A stretch of 64,000 bases of DNA. Source: Pyrenula massariospora (Eukaryota; Ascomycota; Eurotiomycetes; Pyrenulales; Pyrenulaceae). The notes under the pieces were generated by a model that was given only the letters and a program-made list of their open reading frames with translations, was not told the origin of the DNA and searched no databases. This document shows positions 49,862-63,000 of the stretch, piece by piece; position 1 is the first letter of the stretch; every line of letters starts with the position of its first letter. The DNA lies in assembly GCA_021030905.1 (NCBI GenBank), contig JAGFMI010000005.1, forward strand, positions 558,001 to 622,000, given 5' to 3'. Both the position numbers and the translations under genes were made by a program.

Positions 49862-51044
49862 CGCAGCGGCTTGGATGCGACGCCAGTGGAAACTTGATAG
49901 TGAGGACAGCCAATCTCAGCAAGCTCCAGGGGATATCGTTTGTCTTTAAAGACTTTTCGGAAGTACCGTAAATCATAAAATAATTAATTCGATCGAAGGC
50001 TTGAAGATGAAGGAGACAGAGAAGACAGATGGTCTACGAGTCTGATTCAGCTGTTACCGTAACTGCGCCTGCGGAAGATGTGCGTCACTCGGCGCTGCAA
50101 GGACGGGCTCCACATAAACACCAAATCCTTGAGGGATGTCTTTGGATCTCGAGACTTGATAGGTGATCTACCCTCGGGACTTCACCAACCACTCTTTTCG
50201 GTCTTGGAACTTGCCGTTCGCTCCATGTGGCGAGAACTTGCTTTTCCACGTTTTCAAGAGTGGACCTGGGCATCAAATGTGGCGGTGCAGGCGGGAACGT
50301 AACTCGGAATTGTTCGCGGGAAATTGTTACCTACGACAAGTCCCGGATTTGTTTCCTGAACGCTACCCAGTAAGGCTTCGAGGACATTTCGTTCTACAAA
50401 TCTAAGGCTATTATGTGGAAGGTCCGCTTCTCCTTGCACACCGGGGTCATTGGATCGTGGATCTAAAATTAAAACTCTGTACGACACAACTTGACCGCGT
50501 GGCGATGATTTTGATTTCCAATACAGGTAGAGCGACGGCTTTACCAGCTTGAGATGAGCGACTGTATTTTCTCGGTCTTGGCCCCTTTATATCTTCCTGT
50601 ATGTCCTGGTCAGCCCTTCCGAACCCAAAGTCTGAAGGCCCTTCGGCCTATGATGGGGCTTAGATACCCCGCGATGATCTTCAGCATCATTCGATGGATG
50701 CAACGACCTAATGCAATCCTAATTAGGCGGCCCTCTGTCACAAGGCGCTGTCCATCTTCAAACTTTGCACAGTCTGAAAGATGTCAAGCTAAAGAACCCT
50801 GACCCTTGATATCTAGCACGACCGTCGTGAGATTCTCAAGATTTCTGCTCAAGACCTTCGCAAACATTTTTACCGATCTCTGATTCCAGAACGGAGGTCG
50901 CTGGTCGGTAAAGAAGATTTCATCGACCTGTGAGAAAGTCATTCAACAGGGCGATCTTCAAATTTACCATATCTTCAAACTTACCATAAGCTTTAATCGT
51001 GTACTACATTAACCACACTTCATCAGAAAAGCGACTATTCAGAT
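49862..51044. other. Divergent intergenic region, patatin-like / MOSC genes
   Basis: 1183 bp between head-to-head genes. Only short frames; no repeats recognised. It presumably holds both promoters. Confidence 0.4.
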
Positions 51045-52270
51045 ATGAATGCTCCCAAAGATGAGGCAAAAAACCTTGATCACAATGATATGCACATCAG
51101 CCAAGTGAGTTCCCTCAGGTTAGCGATCGTAGTGAGTTACAAGCATGGCAATTGATTTGAACCTTCTTAGCTCTTCGTTTATCCTATCAAATCCCTCCAA
51201 GGCATCAGTGTTACCAGCTGGCCCATTACATCCCAGGGGTTACAATATGACCGACGCTTCATGCTCGTACGAAATTCCGACTTGAAGAACATGCACCTTT
51301 CGCAGTTTCAATCAATGGTATTGTTTTCGACCAGCATCTCCTTGCCTTCCAACACCGACAACAGCGATTCTGCATCGATGTCATCTTCGTCATCTTCCCA
51401 TTCATGCGGATCAATTACTGTTACATACAATCCCCCAAAAGCTACTCATGATGGTAGATTGACAGATATAGAGGTGCCCTTAGAGCCAGAAGTCGATGAC
51501 TTGGAGAAACTGGAAATTATCATGCATAGAAGCGGCACACAAGCATACGATATGGGAAGACAATATAATGAATGGTTCAGCGCATGCTTTGGTTATGACG
51601 TGATTCTCGCCTACATTGGAGAGAACAGACGAGAAGTCCTTGGGAATCTCCCGCCGCAGGCCGCGCTCAAAGAACGATCATCAAACCAGTCATGGCTCAA
51701 CACGCTCACCTCAAAGATCCCATCGTGGAATAGGAGCCCACCAGAATGGCAAGACTCAGGGCTTAGCTTTTCAGATTGCGCACCATTTTTGATCGTCTCG
51801 GAGAAGTCCATGGAGAATGTGAATAGCCGGCTGCCGGAGAATGACCAGATCGACATTGTCAAATTCAGACCAAACATTGTGGTTGGCGGTGCAGAGGGAG
51901 ATTTTGAGGAAGACTTTTGGGCAGAGCTGAGTATTGGGGACGACAAGGATGTCATTCTGACTGCGAATTGTGCAAGGTGTGTAAGTGTCAATATTGATTA
52001 CGCGACGGGGGAGACTGGGACAGGGGAGTCAGGAAAGATCTTGAAGAAGCTTATGAAAGACAGGAGGGTGGACGAGGGAACTAAGTGGAGTCCCATCTTT
52101 GGGAGATATGGGTTTATTGGGAAGTTCAGGGGAGAAGGTAACCCAAGGATCGAAGTCGGGGAGAATGTGGGTGTGAGGAAGCGAAATGAGGAACGGACAA
52201 AGTTTGGTAAGTGATACAAGAATTGAGTACCCTATGTGCTAACTTTTCTGCAGTATGGCCGGGAATCTGA
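51045..52270 (+). CDS. MOSC-domain protein (MARC / molybdenum cofactor sulfurase C-terminal type)
   Basis: Three exons (51045-51104, 51171-52206, 52254-52270) give 370 aa; introns are 66 and 47 nt. The second exon opens with LFVYPIKSLQGI, the MOSC N-terminal beta-barrel signature, then GLQYDRRFMLV. The MOSC core has APFLIVSEKSMENVNSRLP, FRPNIVVGG (253-260) and the conserved Cys in ANCARC (287-290). The tiny last exon supplies the standard WPGI end. MARC-type proteins carry the Mo cofactor and reduce N-hydroxylated compounds with cytochrome b5. No transmembrane or clear mitochondrial leader is visible, so a soluble enzyme is likely. A Ser run (about 85-100) is an insertion. Confidence 0.9.
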
Positions 52271-53777
52271 CGGCAAGTCTTACCACCCTCACTTCATCAG
52301 AAAGAAAGCAAACGAAGAGTACGACCAAGATATGGTTATCATGGGTGAATGTGTAACTGCCGAAGACCCTGCTGCCTGCCGCCGGTCACATATACCTCGG
52401 AACCGATCATTCGGCAAAGTCATCTCGTCTCTATCTCCTCTCATGGTCATCTTCGCCAGGTCTCCCTGCCAAATCATCGAGCCAGCGTTTGAAGACCTGC
52501 ATCTCCTTGAGGACCTCCCGCATTCCTAGCTCTTGCCTCGTCACCTGCAGAAGACACTTATATGAGAATTATGTATGGAAATTCTTAGACTTGAGCAATC
52601 ATCCCCCCTCGCTGCCAATGCTGCTTGCTTGTTTTGCACGCCGGTGACTCCAAAGGGGTACGGAATTCGCGGTCATAGAGTTCTTGATTGACTTGATATC
52701 GGCACGTAGGTGCTCGGTATATTTAGCAACTCGGTGATACTCAACACCTCCACTGCCGTCAGGTCTCTCCGCTCTTTTGATCTGCATAAAGCTGGGTGTC
52801 TTCTGTTTCGTCCCGAACCTCGTCATAGAACGCATGGAAGTATCGCTCTGTATCTTTGAGGCTGACATGAGGCTCCTCCATAGCATTCGCGATAGATTAA
52901 CGAAGTTTGTGCGACAGTTTTCAGGAGTTATCTTTGTGACCCTCATCTGACATATACCCCAAGCTGTGATGAGCCTTCTGATGTATGCTTGGAATGCGAC
53001 AGTAGTGATCCGCAATGCCATGGCTCCCTTTGGTGTAATGGCGCATGCTCCTCTGAAGCTCATAGCTTTCGCTCATGCTGAACAAGCGACCCATGTCGTC
53101 GTTGTAGACTCTTGGTTGTCGTTTGATTAGCGGAGGACGGGCAACAATCTTATCCTTGCCATGCTATCGCAATGATGCCAAATCCAAAAGGCTCATGCTC
53201 CTGACGTTGAAATCGACGACAGTTTGGCGTTCTTCAACAAGCTCTTTGGGTGTATCAAAGGGACCTTGTCCCCGGAGAAGACGCAAAAAGATGGCTTAGC
53301 ACCTGCGAAGGGAGCTTGTCGGCGCAAGTGATACGAGTAGATAATATACGCCGTACCCGAGGACGTCATATTAGCTATGGGAATACTGCAAGAAGCTATC
53401 CATATTCAAATGTCATATAGTTAAATGGACGTAATTGCGAAGTATCAGCACTTCCCAAACACAAGGTTAAGATTTGGATGCGAAAGTAGCTACGTGAAGC
53501 ATCAGGTAGCACAGAGTATGTCACTTAGAGCGGAGCATTTCTAACCGTAGCTCCAAGTCCAGGTGCGTGCGGGAGAAAATGAAATGAGCTCTATAAAGTA
53601 GGCGGCTTATGATTTTAAACATGTACTAACCAATCACAGGGTAGGTGATGCCAATGACGTCGGTATGTGCAAGCTGCGGATTCTGCAAGATGTGCCACTT
53701 TTTTGCAAATAGAATGTACGAACAAGATTGGAAAATACTCACCTGAGATACTCGTTGCCTACGAAAACATTCTCAAC
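52271..53777. other. Intergenic with a possible decayed gene
   Basis: The stretch to about 52590 is the 3' flank of the MOSC gene. 52.6-53.3 kb holds the protein-like relic listed separately. 53.3-53.78 kb is the upstream region of the CinA-like gene. No repeat or RNA was seen. Confidence 0.4.
52599..53300 (-). pseudogene. Possible decayed protein-coding gene, family unknown
   Basis: Successive minus-strand stretches in different frames look protein-like in composition: KELVEERQTVVDFNVRSM (about 53250), a piece with NDDMGRLFSMSESYELQRSM (about 53070), EEPHVSLKDTERYFHAFYDE (about 52860) and EYHRVAKYTEHLRADIKSIK (about 52720). Each ends at a stop or frame change. I could not place convincing splice sites that join them. 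It may be a relic or an unrecognised multi-exon gene. No function is proposed. Confidence 0.25.
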
Positions 53778-54521
53778 ATGTCCTCGTTTCCGCCGGAGGA
53801 ACTACGGCCTATCGCCGACGAAATTGGGACATTACTGAAAAATCGCAATGAATCGGTCTCAGTCGCAGAAACCGTACGAGACTCAACCGCTCCCCGCTGC
53901 GGACTCTTTGTTGACTATTGGATCTGAGGCAGGCCGCTGGAGGCATCATTTCCGCTACCCTTCTCTCTCTTCCCGGAGCATCAAAGTTTTACAAAGGCGG
54001 GTTGACTGTGCGTAGGTATCGGAACGGATGCTATTCGCCGGATTCTGACTGTCTCTAGGTCTACACGCTCGAGTCACGCAAAGCGTTTGCGGGATGGACC
54101 CAGGAGAACATTGAAAATTATCGAGGACCGTCTCCTGATGTCGTTGGCGGGCTAAGTGAGAATGTCCGCAAGACACTAGATTCAACCTATACGGTCTGCG
54201 AGAGTATGTCAGAGCCAAATAGGCGTTAACATGCTCCTGCAAAATGTCAGCATCGTGCTGATGAACGCGTCTAGGTGGCACCGCAGGACCGACAGGCGGC
54301 AACACGAGGAATCGGACGCCGTAAGCTTAACCAAAGGTTGGTAGATCGATTTAACGATATCTAGGGGTTATGTGGCCCTTGCTGTCACGTCAGACAAAGG
54401 CACAGTTACTCGCGAAATCGAGACACAGTATGGAGGCGATCGCCAAAAGAATATGGTGGCTTTTGCGTTGGAGGCGTTGCGGTTGCTGAGAGATGTCATC
54501 AAGGATGGTCCGAGGATGTGA
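53778..54521 (+). CDS. CinA C-terminal / PncC-like nicotinamide-nucleotide amidohydrolase
   Basis: Five short exons (53778-53873, 53933-54007, 54059-54203, 54275-54320, 54365-54521) give 172 aa; introns are 59, 51, 71 and 44 nt. Joined, the protein follows the CinA C-terminal domain throughout. The helix LRPIADEIGTLLKNRNESVSVAET is followed by AAGGIISATLLSLPGASKFYKGG. Then come the vytlESRKAF segment and the glycine loop SGTAGPTGGNTRNRTPGYVALAV, ending in EALRLLRDVI. Bacterial relatives deamidate NMN in the pyridine nucleotide cycle; some form a CinA fusion, but here only the C-domain is present. It is small and stands alone between a decayed region and a gene-poor stretch. Confidence 0.85.
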
Positions 54522-57500
54522 AAAGCATGAGGAGAAGGCAAGTGTATGCTAGATAAAAGCAATCCATGTCACTATACACCCGTCTTTTCACTACAACGTA
54601 AAGAAGTATCAGAAGTCTCTGATCAGTCTTGAAAGCGCAACTCAAATCAAGCCTTGATTATTATATCAGAGGCCGGCGTCGTTGTCCGCATTCGAGCAAG
54701 CTTGCATTTGGCAATCACCAGCTACAATTAGCTCGAGCAGACCAGGCCTTCCTAGGTCACCTAAGAAGATTGAGAGTTGGTAAATTATAGAAGTCCTAAA
54801 ATCGCTCATTAGCCTCGGAAATGGCGAGCATGCCAGAAGGTACTCTTCCTGAACTGAAGGAAAGCAACATAGGACAAGATATGCGCAGCATCGTGTAGGA
54901 ATTATTCGAAGTGGAAATGCAACTGATCCACAAGGACATCTTCTGAATCTAGAAAAGGTATGGCCTCAAGAGACAGTCTAAGGGCGCTACAAATGCTCCT
55001 CGGAATGTCAGGGCACAGGTCGATTATCCTATGGTTTTCCATAATTGCTGAGTGGATTTTTGATGGATGACCATGTTAGGGTGAGATTTAGGCGAAAATG
55101 CAAAGGAAGTCGGCGTTGCACCTGATGCTGTTGCCCGTAACAAGAGAGATCGACAACAGGCGAAACTGGTCCTCTGACAGCAATCAGGATAAGACGGTTC
55201 ATCCGGTCGTAGGGGAAGTGGTGCCAACAAAGCCCAGGATTGCGGCTGTTGTCGATTGGCTTCTCTGCTGGTTTTCAGACATGTTTGGCAGTGGTACGTC
55301 GAGCCTTTGAGAAAGAGTACGCTGCAAAAAATCTACACCATGTAGAGCACAAACCCTCGTCAGCTGGTCTGCAGCAACCTTACGGGTTCTCAAATTTGGA
55401 ATTGCTTATTCCCACATGCCTGATCGGTGCACGTTAATGGATACCATGATTTGACCCTAGTGTTAGAATCCAGTGTATTGTAAATCACCAACTCATTTTC
55501 AGGCAAGCCAAGAAGCTCTCGGTGATTTATTCAGGCATGATCGGAAGATACACAAAATAATTGTCAAGTTGATGCGTCAACCGTAGAAGATTAGGACGCA
55601 ATGGAAGGACTGACCTACCAATCTGGTTCGACGTCGTTATTCACCATGCGCACGGTGGACGCACTCGCTGCTCATCCAAAAGCACGTTTCCAAGCGGGTT
55701 GGAGGTAGGTGCCACTTGCTAGACTTTCTGTCCCGCACGATGACAGACGACAAGCATCTTTTTGGGAGGAATGTTAGAGATTCCTTGTTGACGAAGGTCA
55801 AAGCTGCTCCCAAGCTTGACTCTCATGTCATTGGAGGAGACCAGTAGTCCTGTTCACGTTAAGCGACGTTCGAGAAAATAGCGATCGGTTTCAGGCAAAC
55901 GAGTTAAGATTGCATAACCTACCTTAGGCGACCGATGCACACTTCATGCGAATGGGTGTTTGGGTTCCATGCTAGACTAGAGCATGCCTGCCATCGCCAC
56001 GTGGAAAGCATGCGAGGCTACTAAGATGTGGCCCCGTTATGGGGCGTTGGTGGTCGGATTCGGCGCAAAAGCAATCATAAGCAGGTCCCCACTTTGGATG
56101 CAAAGCGTGAACCTCGAGGGTTTCTAATCAATCCAGAATATTCCCTAAGTGTGGCTCATGCTGCAAGTCGCTCAACCCTCAGCCGGAAAAAGCACCGAGG
56201 AACCCACGCTCTGTCTTTGACAGAATACTACAGAGGATATAATATCGACAGTGAAGACCCTTTCCTTGTCAGAGCAAATGCCATGCGCTGGATGTAGTAA
56301 ATTGGGTAGGGACTTGGGGTTTGGTCACAATCACCATCACGAGACGATGCAAACTTAGTTTCGTGCTTAGGCCTCTGAGGGTGTTCCAATGGTACTATCT
56401 GGGCAATCATGTCAGACCGGCCGATATTCCGTTGCTCGAATTTACTATCTTGAGCATAAGCTACATAACTTAATATGTATTATCGCGATTTATCTCCTCA
56501 TTCTAGGCTTTCCCGAATCCCGACCCCTGGCAGAGAGAGGGAATCTGCCTTGTTGTCTCAGCCCCTGGTTCCTTGCTATCTAGGTACGTACCTTAGTTAT
56601 CTCGAGGACAGCCCGCGGAGAAAGTCGAAATTCATTTGCGCATCGAAAGAATGTGATGATGATTATGCAAGACCAATCTCCTGCAGAAGAGACGACAAGA
56701 ATAGCATCCGTTAAATTGAGTTTCCAGCTTCTGATGTTGGTGGCTTCCACCGTCTACCAAGACCCTTCTTCAAAGGTGATGTGAAGGTGTTGAGCATCTG
56801 TTGCATCCACACCATTTCAGGGGAAGAGCCCACCTGGACGCCATCCAAATATCAGAGACCAGAAAACCCGTAGACAGCCCTGACTCTCAAGCTTGAAACA
56901 AGTGGGACGAGCTGATTAGCGAGGCACAGAGCACCAACAACCAGGCGCTCGGGTGAGCCAAGCAGCCGCCATCACATTAGCAGCTCTTTGACCATCTCTT
57001 CGTGGGTCAGGGGTGTTGAGACTCTGTGAGGGCACGAGTGCTGACTGCGCTGCTTTTTGGTGTGATCGTGAGGTCCATTGCAGGTGTAGAGTGTAATGTG
57101 AGCCTCAAAGTAGCTTAGAGGGCTGACAAATTGGCGTTGTTTTACTTGACCGTCCTGAAATCCGCATCAACATTTTACGGACTGCCTGGATAGGCCGTTG
57201 TTGCAATCTCATAAGACGTGGGAGCGCGCTGACGCCGCGGTAATTCGCCTTCAACGACAGTAGTTTGCTTCATGCACCTTGAACTGAGATCCGATGTGCG
57301 CAGATCATGGCACTACTCACCTACTACTAGGTAGATGCTGCATAGTTGTGGCCCCAGAGGCTAGAGGAAGGCGCCGAAACCTCAGGAGCCCGCACTTGTG
57401 CTCTGAGATCAACTGCTTGAAAAGTTGGAGAAGTCGGAAACAGACGTCTAACCAAGAGAACAAAATGGGCATTTCGTTGGCGAAGCCTTGTACGATCTAA

Positions 57501-60065
57501 GATTAAATTTGACCTGCAATGCTCTGTGACGTGTGACATGAGGGCTACACTGTCCGAGCACGAGATGTTGCTGTATTTTGTCTCGTTGGAGTCGTCAACA
57601 GTCATCACATCGTTTACGCTGCTGACGAGGGCCAATGAACGAGGAGTCGACGTCGGGAAACAGCCGCGTCGCCATGTGGCCGACGAGCCCTACGGAAAAA
57701 GCACTATCCTCAGCCACCACGTTAGCTCTGTTGGAGGATGTATCCGCAGTATCCGCATCACCTCTTCTTGGGCGGTGAGCCGTGGATGCAGCCTGCGCGA
57801 CATGATGGGGAGATTGGGATCTTCGCCACATGGCAGACGGGAAAGCCGTCGACGACGGTGTTTTTCGGCAGTCACGCTGAGGTTCTCTAAACGGACGGGA
57901 TAGCCAGATGGAGGTGTTGTTCTTCATGGCGGGGTTCCGAGTTGCAGCTCTTTTCAGCCCTTGTGTCACGCCCCTCCACATGGAACGCTGAGAATGCGGA
58001 GAGCTGATCCCAAGCCTCCTCCACCATTCGGGCTTTGATCGGCGGCCAGCCTCGCAGGCGGTGAACCCTCTTAGCCGCTCCGACACCCAGGATCCTGGGA
58101 GCGCAGGCGGTGAAGCGTTGAATTCATGATCATGAGGGCAGGTGGGAAACTCTCGACTCGGACTGGTATTATCGTTGATTCCCTTTAGACAATAATAATA
58201 TTTGCATGTCAATGGGCACGGGTCCTGCAATTGGCATGATGCGCCTCCCCACGCTTGGCCCTGCACGGCCTGACGGGGTCTCTGAGTCCTCCCCTGAGCC
58301 TCCGCTTCAAGCTGTACAGTAATGATAAGGGTGGCAGTATGGCCCCCCCGAACCACCCCCGAGCCTAGGGTTAGTATCAGATACAGGCCACCAGTGCCAG
58401 CCTTTTCTTGGACGAAACATCTTTGTCTGCTCCATCTCACTGTGGCTGTTTGTCACCTCAACCTGACCTGACTCGCCGTTGGGCTTGACGAGTCGTACAG
58501 AGTATAAGCGCAGAATGACTGATGTACACGCATTCCTCCATCCTGATGCTACAATCATCTTCGGCACGCATGGGTCCCTGGCACGCTTAGCTTTGACTTA
58601 TACTTGGCATTCGGCGCCGAAGCACCGGCCGCCGACCTGTGTTCCAGGCGACATGCCAGGGGTTTTTGGCCATCACCTTCAAGTGCTTCGAATAACGAAC
58701 CGCGATCGTAGTTTACCGTTTGCTGCTCTGTTCCTGTCCCTACCTCTGCTGCAAAAGTCCATCTTCTTCCAGAACCCCCGATCCTTCCTTCATCTGATCT
58801 GCTCGGTCCCCACTCGTCTGACAGACTCCCCCCGAAGCTGCCCCTCTTTGGATCTTGCAAGCCTGTTCCCCAGAGCCTTATCCCCTCCCTCTCCAAATCC
58901 TCCACCCTGACCGACTCATCAAGTTACCACCACCTCCTCGTCATCCTCCTCATGCAGCGCAAAGAAGCTGGGCATCCTGTCTGAAGAGATCAGTGCCTGA
59001 TTTACGCGTGTGAGTGTGAGTGTGTGTCGGCCACATGACCTTTGCCATCAACTAGTTTCATTGCAATTCAATTCCCTCGTCGCCATCGACCCACAGTTGA
59101 CTGAACTCAATTGCGCTACGACGGGCCTCCCTACACCGTATGATCTAGCAGTAGTAGTCCTCGCTTTTCCTGCTAGGCCCTCGCATACCAAACCTTCCCC
59201 CCCCCGTTAGGCGCCCCCGCCCGAGAGGAAACTGAGTACTTACCGAGCAGCTAAGTCTGACCTCCCCTCCCCTCGCCTTCTCCGGTTAGGCGTAACAGCA
59301 CTTCTCACCAATGGCCGCCCCTGGCAGAGACGATCTAATCTGGCCTACCGATTCGGTAGATTACAAAGGGGCCTAGCACGCTTGAAGGATAGCCACTCTC
59401 CCAAGGCTGTGGATACCTTCACGCGGTGGGCGTTGGGCGGCGCATCACTCCCGAAGACCATTGCGAGCTCCCCTCTCCCTCCCACCTTTCCCCGTAGGAG
59501 CGGTAGCAGCAGGTGCCAGTCTTGCGTTTCTTTGCCCACCGGTGACTATTCTGCTTCTTCTTTTACTTTTTCGCTCTCTGCTCCACCTCCATTGGCCCTC
59601 GGGACCCGCGAGTCGCACAGCTTAGTGGGGGGCTCCACCCGCTCGTCATCTTGTATCAGCTTCTGTCCTCGACGCTTCTTCTCCGCCTCTCCCGCCGAGA
59701 TTTCCACCCATCCCCTTCAACCCCCCCCTCCCCCCAAACCAGCGACAAAACACCGCTTCAGTATCGTTAAGCTGCCGGCGAAGTTGGGCAGCTTCCGGAT
59801 CGATCTTTCACCACCCCGAGTTCCGCGTGGCAAGCGGGGAATACCGTCGCTCCAAGCGTTGGTTCTCGAGCGTGGATGGACGCTCCAATAACGCTCGGTC
59901 GCCGGTCAAACGTTTGCTTCAACAACCCCCGATCCTGGATGGCTCGCAGCTTTGCATGACGTTGCAGCGCGAACATTGTTCGCAGATACGCGTCCGAGCT
60001 TCCTGCCCTCAGGACCTGCGTCTTTCCGGAGGTCAGATGGCAAGCTTTTCGAAAATCCAACCGGG
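54522..60065. other. Gene-poor 5.5-kb stretch
   Basis: No gene was recognised. 54.5-58.4 kb has only short frames broken by many stops. The longest (57595-58440, minus) is Arg/Ser/Trp-rich with no motif. From about 58.7 to 59.8 kb the + strand is C/T-rich with several C-runs (near 59202, 59730). That pattern suits a long promoter and 5' leader for the transcription factor. I see no transposon, terminal repeats or RNA gene. Confidence 0.5.
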
Positions 60066-63000
60066 ATGGATAATCATATGGACATAGATGAAAAGCCCCG
60101 ACCGCCATCTGGCTCGTATGGGAGTCACCCGGCCTCGCGTCTGTCGTCTGCCGATGCCCCGCCGTCGCACAATCACTACTCCTACACTTCCCCTGCCAAT
60201 GTACATCCAGGACCACCTCCTCCTATGAACCCCCCAAGTCAACCTCCGCCAGGACCAAGTTGGGCTCCGCCACCGTCGCCGTACACAGGTTACCAGGCTG
60301 AAAGGTCTCATCCTGATGCTCCTCAGCATCCTGTGAGCGCGCCTGCGGCCTACGGGTCTGCGCAGCGGGTATACCATCCCCCCGCTTCTGAACACCCTTA
60401 CCAACCTCGACCGGGCAGCATCTCAGGAAACTCTCGCTCGCCAATCGAAAACCCGCACCAATCGCATCCGGCCCATATGAATGGTCACGAGGGACCCCAT
60501 CCCAACCACCAAATGCCCGCAGAACGACATGGCTACGCTCCGGAAACGCCAACGGGTGGCCCACCCCACGGACTGCCATATCCTACAGCGCCAGAATCCA
60601 TGCCTGCCCATCCGACTGCACCTTTGGGACCGCACGCTTATCCCCCCCCTGGGTCCGGTTATGGCACTCCGTCATATGAGTCTTATTACTCAGGTATGGT
60701 TCCCGGCGGACCGCAAAAAAGGAAACCGGTGCGTGCCTCGCAGGCATGCGATACATGCCGAAACCGCAAGGCGAAATGCGACGAAGGGCGTCCTTGTAGC
60801 CATTGCAAAGAAAACAATCTTGACTGTCAATATCGGGAACTTCCGGTTCCGAAGCAGGACCGACATGTCCGGGAACAACTTGACAAACTCGATTTAGTAA
60901 TAAAGAAGCAGGATGAGCTCCATGAACTCATTTTGAGGAACCGAGAAGCCACTGAGCGCAACGAGCGCAAGACCGACAATCACCACGCTCAGCTACAGGC
61001 GATCAATCGCCAGCTTGACATTAAGGATCCTGTAGCAGCCTCAAACTCACCTCGGGCGGTCCATTTCAGCAAGCCGGACCAACCGATTAAATCGGAGACT
61101 ACGCAATCATCATATATTTCCAATTCTTCTTTCACTGGTCAAGCGCAGAAAGAAGCGCTTGCGCCTGTGGACCATCAACCATCAGCTTCGCAGAGCGCCG
61201 ATCTGACGATACCTATTCAGCATACGACCTATGCCCACAAATTGCTCTTATGGCCCTCGGTAATTGAGCTACTTTCAGACTATCGAACGAAAATCGACAC
61301 GATGCAGGCGGAACAACTGACTGAACATTATGTAGACAAGCTAGAACTAAGCCGTGGTCTACCCAGATTATATGGTCGTGGTCAAGGAGAGGATAAAAAT
61401 GACCCCGGCAAAGGTCCTTCAAGTCCTGCTGATTCATCGAGTTCGAGGAGTGACGATCAGGAAAGTACATCGTCTTTTGATTCTTTGACCTGGGGATTTT
61501 CGCTATCATACCCCAAACCGGTCAATGATGGACCTGACCATCCCGGTGGACAAAAAAGCGATGGCATTTTGAACCTCGATTCTATGGTCATCGACGATCT
61601 GTACGACAGTTACATCAGCCATATCCATATCCTACATCCATTCTTGAACCGGAAAGTATTGGCGGGGATGATCACGAAATTCAAAAGACGCTACAGTCCG
61701 GACCGGCTGCCGAAATATTCGGAGCACAGATTAGGCTCAATGAGCCGCAAGAGGAAACTCGAAGAAGAGAATTCATCTCCTCCTGAAGCTTCGTCAAGCC
61801 GCCCACAAATGTCTGAACGACGTTCTAGCGCATCCGGACCTCCTCCTAATACTCTTGAACGCTCTACAAGCAATATCATCATTCTGCTCATTCTTGCGCT
61901 GGGGAAAATTTGCAGACGTACAGATAAGCTACCAGGCCCAGTACCGGCAGATTCTCAAGCATCCCCTTCCTCACATCCCTCCCAAACCTCGCCGTCGTCC
62001 CATCCTTCTTATGCTTCGCCATCATCGTACGGACATACACATATATCCCCAGACTATCAAGTCATGAACATTAATACACCCACGCCGGCCCCAGATGGAT
62101 CTACTACATCATCTGCGCCTACACCGCAATCCGGTGAGAAGAGGCAAAAACGTAACCTCGACGTCATCCCTGGTTTTGCTTATTATGCTGTTGCTGCCGG
62201 TATGCTCGGTGAGCATAGTTGTGAAAATCGAATCGCGGAGGCGCAAGCCTTCCTGCTGGCTGGTCTTTACGCTGGACAATTAGCATGCGTGGCTGCAAGT
62301 CACAAATGGATAAGTTCTGCTGGCTCGATCGTGCAAATTCTGTTGAAATCGTACGTGGTATTGTTTTTCTTTTTTTTCTGTTTCTTCTTTGGTCATTCAA
62401 AGGCAACGAGCGCTGATTCCTGTAGGCGCATCCTGGAAAATGACCTTCCAGCCGATGCTAAGTCAGAGGTCAGAAATCAGGCAGAGGCTTTACGGCTATG
62501 CTTCTGGACGTGTCTACAACTGGAAAGGTGAGCTGAGCTCGGTTTTGTTTATAATCATCCTGACTTTGGAAGCGACATTCTTGCAGAGATCGATCTACCC
62601 CCAAGTGGAATCTCTCGTCACGAAGACTACATGTCCTCCTGTGGTTGGCGTAGACCTAGTCGGTATGTTGAAGAAGACGAATTGGTTGGGAAAACCAACT
62701 CCGAAGACCGCCCCGAGCAGTCCTCTGTTGACGACCAGGGCCTTATGATCTTCTATTCTACACAAATGCATCTCCGCAGAGTCCTCAACAGTGTTCATAA
62801 ACTACTTTATAGTGGTAACGATAAAAATATTGGGGAAATCACCAAAGTTGTCGAAAATGTGGGGTCTAGTTTGTCGGATTGGCGAAGTCTCTTCACAAGC
62901 CAGAAGTTTGGTTGGGACGACAGTGATATGCAAGCAGACGACTTGAACACCGCTCGCGTTCGAGCGAAATTCTACGGAGCTGCGTATGTTATTCACCGCC

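Noticed and set aside
52236-52529. 97-codon frame after the MOSC gene
   Set aside because: It overlaps the last MOSC exon in another frame and has no family resemblance; best read as 3' flank.
57595-58440. 281-codon minus-strand frame
   Set aside because: The composition is Arg/Ser/Trp-rich without any motif, domain or splice context, and no ATG context or family resemblance supports it.
58479-59891. Plus-strand frames of 143 and 169 codons upstream of the transcription factor
   Set aside because: They are Ser/Pro/Leu-rich translations of C/T-rich leader sequence, typical of fungal 5' regions.
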